Origin: Butyrivibrio sp.
GTDB lineage: Bacteria; Bacillota; Clostridia; Lachnospirales; Lachnospiraceae
Length of the DNA: 36,820 nucleotides
Direction: 5' to 3'
Assembly (NCBI GenBank): GCA_024694565.1
Contig: JAILJR010000098.1
Location: forward strand, 1 to 36,820
In this document: positions 31,990-36,820 of the stretch, piece after piece
Layout of the letters: each line of letters opens with the position of its first letter
How positions within the stretch are numbered: the stretch's first letter is position 1
Made by a program: the position numbers and the translations under genes
The notes under the pieces: generated by a model
What the model was told of the DNA's origin: nothing
The model's database searches: none
What the model saw: only the letters and a program-made list of their open reading frames with translations

Positions 31990-33906
31990 TCACTTGTTTC
32001 CAGATGTCCCGGGCTCGCTGAGCGTTCTCATGGAGTTGAGGATTGCAAGAACCGCCACTCCCACGTCGCCGAAAACTGCCAGCCACATGGTAGTTAGTCC
32101 CAGCGCTCCAAGCACCAGAATAATAAGCTTGACTGCTAGCGCAAAGACAATGTTCTCCTTAACTATCATGACTGTCTTTCTTGCAATCCGTATCACGTCG
32201 CAGATCTTCCTGATATCATCATCCATGATGACAATGTCGGCAGCCTCGATAGCCGCATCACTTCCAAGTGAACCCATGGCTATTCCGACATCCGCCCTGG
32301 TAAGCACGGGCGCATCATTTATACCGTCTCCGACAAACGCCAGCCTCATTTTATTATCTTCTTTTGTAAGTAATTTTTCAACCGCATCTACCTTATCCGC
32401 AGGTAAGAGCTGTGCCATTACATCATTTATGCCCACCTGATCTGCCACATGCTGTGCGATGTCCTTGTTGTCTCCTGTAAGCATGATGGTTCTCTTTATA
32501 CCAAGAGTATACAGTCCCTGTATTCCGGCTTTGACACCATCCTTGATCGAATCCGCAATGATGATGCAGCCTGCATAAGTCCCGTCATATTGCACATATA
32601 CTACAGTGCCCGCACTCTCATCAAGAAGACTTATTGAAGCCGGTACTTTTATAAATTTGTCATTTCCGACAAGGAGCTCTTTTCCTGCAAGCATGGTTCT
32701 TACACCCTTGCCTGCAATCTCCTTTGTCATCTTTTCATCCACATGTGAAGGATCCGGCATCTGTCCAAAATGCTGCTCGCTGTAGCACTGCAGAATAGAA
32801 ACCGCAATGGGATGATTGGAAAAGAGTTCGCCGTAGGCTGCAAGTCCAAGCAGCTCCTCCTGCGTTATATCAAGGCTGGTTGAAGGAACTATTTCCGAAA
32901 CCTTAAACTCGCCCTTTGTGATGGTACCTGTCTTGTCAAATACAACCGTGTCAATAAGAGCTGCTGCCTCAAGGAAATTGCTCCCCTTTACAAGAACGCC
33001 CTTTTTGGATGAAGCCCCGATTCCTCCGAAAAATCCAAGCGGCACCGAAATAACAAGTGCACAGGGACATGAAACAATGAGGAAGATGCAGGCTCTTCTT
33101 ATGCTGTCCGGATAGGTGAGAGATGTAAACAGCGGAGGAAGTGCTGCAAGAAGTACGGCACAAATGGTAACAACCGGTGTGTAGTACTTTGCAAATCTGG
33201 TGATGAAGTTCTCCATCTTTGACTTTTTGTTGCTGGCATTCTCAACAAGCTCAAGTATCCTTGATACAGTTGAGTCCTCATAGGCCTTTGTAACCTTCAC
33301 CTTGAGAACGCCCTCACCGTTCAGGCAGCCGCTGATGACATCCTCTTTTTCCCTGACCTTCCTTGGAACAGATTCACCGGTGAGCGCTGCTGTATCGATA
33401 AAGGACTCTCCCTCAACCACAATGCCGTCAAGCGGAATCTTCTCTCCCGCCTTGACAAGGATGATGTCACCCGGCCTGACCTCTTCCGGATCAACCTCAC
33501 TTATCGTTCCATCCTCCTGTACGAGATTCGCGTACTCTGGAGCAAGGCTCATGAGATCGGAAATTGACTGTCTTGACTTACCTACGGCTACGCTCTGGAA
33601 AAGCTCTCCTATCTGGTAAAAGAGCATTACTGCGAGGGCTTCCGAGTACTCTCCTATCCCGAAGGCTCCGAATGTGGCGATCATCATCAGAAAGTTCTCA
33701 TCAAATATCTGGCCGTGTGTAATATTGATGACAGCCTTGCGTATTACGTCGTAACCGATTATTGCATAGGGCACAAGAAAAATACACAGCCTGGCATACC
33801 ACGGCACCAGATCCAGTATTCCAAACCACTCAAGAACAAGGAGAGCTACGAAAATTATCAGAGTTATGATTATCCTGTTTCTTACTTTTTTCTGTTTTTT
33901 GGTCAA
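31990..33906 (-). CDS. P1B-type heavy-metal-transporting ATPase (Zn/Cd/Pb class)
   Basis: An export pump for divalent metal ions. Hallmarks are SCPCALVISVP in the sixth helix, DKTGTITKGEF with the phosphorylated Asp, the actuator TGES, HP in SNHPIAVS, and GDGINDAPVLTRADVGIAMG. The last helices carry Lys (ALAVKLIILVLG) and Asp (FGDVGVAVLAILNSMR), the pattern of the P1B-2 Zn/Cd/Pb group. No N-terminal HMA domain is present; a free HMA protein is encoded just upstream. The start is taken as TTG (33904-33906) with GAGGTG six bases upstream; a GTG three codons earlier overlaps that site. Three palindromes precede it. About 638 residues. Confidence 0.93.
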   Translation of the reverse strand: MTKKQKKVRNRIIITLIIFVALLVLEWFGILDLVPWYARLCIFLVPYAIIGYDVIRKAVINITHGQIFDENFLMMIATFGAFGIGEYSEALAVMLFYQIGELFQSVAVGKSRQSISDLMSLAPEYANLVQEDGTISEVDPEEVRPGDIILVKAGEKIPLDGIVVEGESFIDTAALTGESVPRKVREKEDVISGCLNGEGVLKVKVTKAYEDSTVSRILELVENASNKKSKMENFITRFAKYYTPVVTICAVLLAALPPLFTSLTYPDSIRRACIFLIVSCPCALVISVPLGFFGGIGASSKKGVLVKGSNFLEAAALIDTVVFDKTGTITKGEFKVSEIVPSTSLDITQEELLGLAAYGELFSNHPIAVSILQCYSEQHFGQMPDPSHVDEKMTKEIAGKGVRTMLAGKELLVGNDKFIKVPASISLLDESAGTVVYVQYDGTYAGCIIIADSIKDGVKAGIQGLYTLGIKRTIMLTGDNKDIAQHVADQVGINDVMAQLLPADKVDAVEKLLTKEDNKMRLAFVGDGINDAPVLTRADVGIAMGSLGSDAAIEAADIVIMDDDIRKICDVIRIARKTVMIVKENIVFALAVKLIILVLGALGLTTMWLAVFGDVGVAVLAILNSMRTLSEPGTSGNK

Positions 33907-33925
33907 AACTAACACCTCGGTTTCT

Positions 33926-34013
33926 GTTACTGATATGCATATTAGTAACTGACTGGTGTACTAGTACACCAGTCAGTTTATGGAACTGTCTGAAAATCTA
34001 TTTTAACAGTTCC
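33926..34013. repeat. Three consecutive palindromes between the HMA and ATPase genes
   Basis: 33926-33949 is a near-perfect palindrome (gttact...agtaac around atatgcatat). 33947-33978 is a perfect 32-base palindrome centred on ctag with flanks ggtgta/tacacc. 33982-33989 (ggaactgt) pairs with 34006-34013. The third abuts the HMA stop codon. No U-tract follows any. They may be operators, mRNA processing or stability hairpins, or a differential-expression signal between chaperone and pump. Confidence 0.8.
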
Positions 34014-34226
34014 TTACCCTATTTCGCAATCGGGCTCAACCTTTTTACATGCCTTTACGGCATCTTCAAAAACCTTGTCAAATATCTCGTCCTCGGCCTC
34101 CAGCATGAATTTCTGTGTCATGAAGTTTACCCTGGCATTTATCACGCCCTCTATCTTCTTTACCGCTTCCTCCATTTTGGCTGCACAGTTTGCACAATCT
34201 ACCTCACATTTAAATGTCTTTTTCAT
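34014..34226 (-). CDS. HMA-domain metal-binding protein (metallochaperone-like)
   Basis: A 70-residue single HMA domain with the metal motif in CEVDCANCAAKMEEAVKKIE (Cys-x-x-Cys) and a ferredoxin-like fold pattern (INARVNFMTQKFMLEAED). Such domains are usually fused to the N-terminus of P1B ATPases; here the domain is separate and the ATPase lacks it. It probably binds or hands over the same ion. The Asp before the first Cys fits the DCxxC form found with zinc-type pumps. AAGGA precedes the ATG, and a small TGTCC/GGACA stem lies just upstream. It sits between arsR and the ATPase. Confidence 0.92.
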   Translation of the reverse strand: MKKTFKCEVDCANCAAKMEEAVKKIEGVINARVNFMTQKFMLEAEDEIFDKVFEDAVKACKKVEPDCEIG

Positions 34227-34332
34227 TATTTTTTCCTTTCTGTCCTTTGGACATAATGCTGTGTTTCAAACATTTCTAAACATATTGTAGCTCTCTTTAC
34301 TCTGCCAATTGTTCTATGGGCAATGTCAGAAT

Positions 34333-34692
34333 TTACTCCTCTATATGACTTATACCCTGATCAATTATGGTTCTCACGTGATCATCTGCCAGATAGTAAA
34401 TGACCTGCTTGCCCTCACGTCTGTTGCCGACTAGCCGCGACTGCTTGAGTATCCTGAGCTGATGGGATATTGCCGACTGGGTCATATTAAGCGAATCAGC
34501 TATATCGCATACACACATCTCTTCCTCAAAGAGAGCAAATAAAATCCTGATCCTGGTGGAGTCACCAAAAACCTTGAACAGCTCCGCAAGGTCATACAGC
34601 TTGTCATCATCCGGCATCTCCTTGTGTATCTTGAGCACTACGCCGCTGTGAACATGCACTTCATCACAGCGTTCAACATCATCTAAAGCCAT
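34333..34692 (-). CDS. ArsR/SmtB-family metal-sensing repressor
   Basis: A 119-residue winged-helix repressor. The recognition helix is NMTQSAISHQLRILKQSRLV. It has two metal-site signatures. EMCVCDI (Cys60, Cys62, Asp63) with N-terminal Cys/His residues (CDEVHVH) resembles the CadC alpha-3N site. Asp103-x-His105-x10-His116-x2-Glu119 is the SmtB/CzrA alpha-5 zinc site. Metal binding releases DNA in this family. AGGAGG precedes the ATG. A palindromic operator overlaps its promoter, so it represses itself together with the HMA protein and the ATPase behind it. Confidence 0.95.
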   Translation of the reverse strand: MALDDVERCDEVHVHSGVVLKIHKEMPDDDKLYDLAELFKVFGDSTRIRILFALFEEEMCVCDIADSLNMTQSAISHQLRILKQSRLVGNRREGKQVIYYLADDHVRTIIDQGISHIEE

Positions 34693-34732
34693 CCGGCCTC
34701 CTTTCTCCCGTTATGATATCATGCTGAGGTCA

Positions 34733-34788
34733 AACATATGAATGTTTGTTCATATGTTCATGATAAATCTGCATCAGCCCCTTGTCAA
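34733..34788 (-). promoter_or_regulatory. Promoter and ArsR/SmtB operator of the metal resistance unit
   Basis: On the minus strand TTGACA (34783-34788) and TATCAT (34760-34765) are 17 bases apart. Directly downstream, AACATATGAA and TTCATATGTT (34733-34758) form a perfect 10-base inverted repeat across six bases. TATGAA-N-TTCATA is the usual ArsR/SmtB site, and its place over the start site fits simple repression. Confidence 0.88.
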
Positions 34789-34812
34789 GCTCTTTTCTGA
34801 ATTAATATAATC

Positions 34813-34896
34813 TGCCCCATTGCAGTTGCTACAATTCAGCGGCTAGTGTACCGGTCCGGCCGACAGCTGAATATAAACGCACCTGACAATGGGGCA
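34813..34896. repeat. Nested hairpin after polC
   Basis: tgccccattg (34813-34822) pairs perfectly with 34887-34896. Inside, ATTCAG/CTGAAT and GGC/GCC pair again on the minus strand. It lies ten bases after the polC stop and before the arsR promoter. The run after it is only ATTATATTAATT, so termination is uncertain. It contains cggtac-like bases but not the full core of the hairpin repeat family. Confidence 0.5.
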
Positions 34897-34905
34897 ATAT
34901 TACTT

Positions 34906-36820
34906 TTAAAAACTCTTCATGAAATCAAAAATACTGATCTGGTTGGAATCCGGAATGTCGCCGAGCAGTCCCATATCTGCCATCTTGTCGATGACAGTCT
35001 GCGGACACTTGGTGCGCTGACGGAAATCATCCTTTGACAGGAACGGCCCGTCCTTGGCGGCTTCCACTATCTGATCGGCGGCTTTTTCACCCATTCCGTC
35101 GATACTGGTAAGTGACGGCATTATCTTGTCGCCGATAACCTGAAAGTCACGGCTCTTGACCTTGAATATATCTATAGGAAGAAACTCAATGCCTCGCTCA
35201 TACATCTCCTCTACCAGTCTCATGTCGCCATACTCAGCCTGCTGTGCATTGGTGAGCTCGTCCTTTCGGCTTAAGTAATCCTTCATAATGCTGTGGAGGT
35301 GATTTTCTCCCTGACACATGTGCTCATAGTTAAAGGCCTTGGCCCTTATACTGAACCAGGCAGCATAAAATGCCTGCGGTACATATACTTTAAAATATGC
35401 AATTCTCCAGGCCATCATTACGTAAGCCGCTGCATGGGCCTTGGGGAACATGTACTTGATCTTTTCGCAGGACCATATATACCAGTCGGGAACCCCGTGG
35501 TCCATCATGTCCTTCTTCCAGTCTCCCCAGCTTGACTCCTTGCCCTTGGCAACCTTTCCCTTTCGCACTGCCTCCATGATCTTGAAGGACTCAGACTTAT
35601 CAAGCCCCTTCTGGATCAGATATATCATGATATCATCACGACAGCAGATGCAGGTGTCGATGGTTGCCTTTCCCTCCTGTATCAGGGTCTGGGCGTTTCC
35701 AAGCCACACGTCGGTACCGTGGGACAATCCCGATATCCTTATGAGGTGGGACAGCGATTTGGGCTGAGCGTCAATTACCATCTGCATGGCGAAGTCTGTA
35801 CCAAACTCAGGAAGTCCCAGACACCCAAGCTTTGTTCCCCCAAGCTGATCAGGTGTTACCCCGAGAGCTGTTGTATTCATGAAAAGACTCATTACATTCT
35901 TGTCATCAAGCGGCACCGTCTTTGGGTCGAGCCCGGTGCAGTCCTGCAAAAACCTTATCATGGTAGGATCATCGTGTCCCAGTATATCAAGCTTTAACAG
36001 GTTGTGGTCTATGGAGTGGTAGTCATAGTGAGTCGTGATGGTTGCAGTCGTCATATCGTTGGCCGGATGCTGCACAGGACAGAAGGAGTTGATGTCCTCT
36101 CCCACCGGCAGCACTATTATTCCTCCGGGGTGCTGACCGGTGCCGCGCCTTATTCCGGTGCAGCCCTGCACTATCCTGTTTATCTCGCTCTTGCGCTTAA
36201 CAACATTTATACTGTCATAGTATTTCTTTACAAAGCCGTAGGCAGTCTTGTCCGCCAGGGATGCAATAGTCCCCGCCCTGAAGGTCTGGCCGTAGCCAAA
36301 GATTACCTCTGTATACTTGTGGGCCTTGGACTGATACTCACCCGAGAAGTTAAGGTCGATATCCGGCTCCTTGTCACCCTTGAAGCCAAGAAAGGTCTCG
36401 AAGGGGATGTCGAAGCCATCTTTGTTCATCATGGTTCCGCATTTAGGGCATCTCTTGTCAGGCATATCACAGCCGGAATTACCGCCGAAGGCAAGAACTT
36501 CCTCTGAGTCAAAATCACTGTATTTGCATTTAGGACAGACATAGTGAGGGCTCAGTGAATTAACCTCTGTTATTCCGGAGGTAAATGCTACAAATGATGA
36601 GCCTACGGAGCCTCTGGAGCCTACAAGGTATCCGTCCTCGTTTGACTTCCAAACAAGCTTCTGTGCGATAATATACATAACCGCAAAGCCGTTCTTTATT
36701 ATGGAGTTGAGATCCCTCTCAAGTCTCTCCTTAACTATTTCCTGAAGATTGTCGTTGTATATCTCATAGGCCTTGTCATAGCATATTTTTGTCAATCTCT
36801 CGTCGCTGTTTGCAATGACG
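34906..36820 (-). CDS. polC: DNA polymerase III PolC-type, C-terminal part (cut by window edge)
   Basis: PolC is the Gram-positive replicative polymerase. The frame is open to the window edge, giving 638 codons of a protein that is usually about 1450 residues. Visible parts: GSRGSVGSSFVAF; a zinc site CPKC...CPKCGTM; the catalytic aspartates in KEPDIDLNFSGEYQ; RGTGQHPGGIIVLP; the finger region LKLDILGHDDPTMI; KYMFPKAHAAAYVMMAWRIA; and a C-terminal helix-hairpin-helix-like block SLTSIDGMGEKAADQIVEAA. The end NQISIFDFMKSF resembles a clamp-binding peptide. The exonuclease domain would lie beyond the window. No frameshift seen. Confidence 0.97.
   Translation of the reverse strand, partial: VIANSDERLTKICYDKAYEIYNDNLQEIVKERLERDLNSIIKNGFAVMYIIAQKLVWKSNEDGYLVGSRGSVGSSFVAFTSGITEVNSLSPHYVCPKCKYSDFDSEEVLAFGGNSGCDMPDKRCPKCGTMMNKDGFDIPFETFLGFKGDKEPDIDLNFSGEYQSKAHKYTEVIFGYGQTFRAGTIASLADKTAYGFVKKYYDSINVVKRKSEINRIVQGCTGIRRGTGQHPGGIIVLPVGEDINSFCPVQHPANDMTTATITTHYDYHSIDHNLLKLDILGHDDPTMIRFLQDCTGLDPKTVPLDDKNVMSLFMNTTALGVTPDQLGGTKLGCLGLPEFGTDFAMQMVIDAQPKSLSHLIRISGLSHGTDVWLGNAQTLIQEGKATIDTCICCRDDIMIYLIQKGLDKSESFKIMEAVRKGKVAKGKESSWGDWKKDMMDHGVPDWYIWSCEKIKYMFPKAHAAAYVMMAWRIAYFKVYVPQAFYAAWFSIRAKAFNYEHMCQGENHLHSIMKDYLSRKDELTNAQQAEYGDMRLVEEMYERGIEFLPIDIFKVKSRDFQVIGDKIMPSLTSIDGMGEKAADQIVEAAKDGPFLSKDDFRQRTKCPQTVIDKMADMGLLGDIPDSNQISIFDFMKSF

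Overview
The window is a stretch of chromosome from an anaerobic, low-to-moderate GC Firmicute, most likely a Lachnospiraceae member near Butyrivibrio or Roseburia (inference). The evidence is a clostridial-order rnfCDGEAB operon, a PolC-type DNA polymerase III, a cmk-ispH-S1 cluster, strong AGGAGG ribosome binding sites and abundant intrinsic terminators. Almost every gene is on the minus strand. Only the alpha/beta hydrolase and the SNF2 helicase are on the plus strand. No transposase, integrase, phage gene or CRISPR array was found.

Layout. 1-926: a hairpin repeat, a tRNA-Glu(CTC) with its own promoter and terminator, and a truncated second repeat copy ending against the stop codon of the next gene. 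927-8320: a secreted lipoprotein 5'-nucleotidase, then the six-gene Rnf operon (ferredoxin:NAD oxidoreductase, ion pump) with promoter and terminator. 8322-10710: a strong hairpin, an RNase H-fold exonuclease-like gene and a lone cheR. 10742-16667: a hairpin repeat, then a minus-strand cluster read tetR - rpiR - FAD enzyme - cmk - ispH - S1. 16679-21011: a divergent plus-strand pair, alpha/beta hydrolase and SNF2 helicase, closed by the largest hairpin repeat. 21044-24950: mnmA, a MATE transporter and a DHH phosphoesterase. 25024-29590: RNase HI, then a salvage operon of purine nucleoside phosphorylase, amidohydrolase/deaminase and a membrane MutS-like ATPase. 29619-31851: a short inverted-repeat element and a large serine hydrolase. 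31990-34788: a zinc/cadmium resistance unit of ArsR/SmtB repressor, free HMA metallochaperone and P1B ATPase, with a clear promoter/operator. 34813-36820: a hairpin and the 3' half of polC, cut by the window edge.

The least explained content is non-coding. Three long nested hairpin elements (about 150-226 bp) and one half copy share a conserved core but have different outer arms that are self-complementary in each copy. That pattern is expected of a structured RNA or DNA element, or a non-autonomous mobile element, under selection for folding. A separate 18-base motif recurs five times between genes, sometimes as an inverted pair like the ends of a miniature element. A 31-base hairpin recurs in the leaders of two unrelated genes, differing only by transitions. 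Three successive palindromes, one of them perfect over 32 bases, lie between the HMA and P-type ATPase genes. All of these rest on reading by eye; no folding or database search was run.
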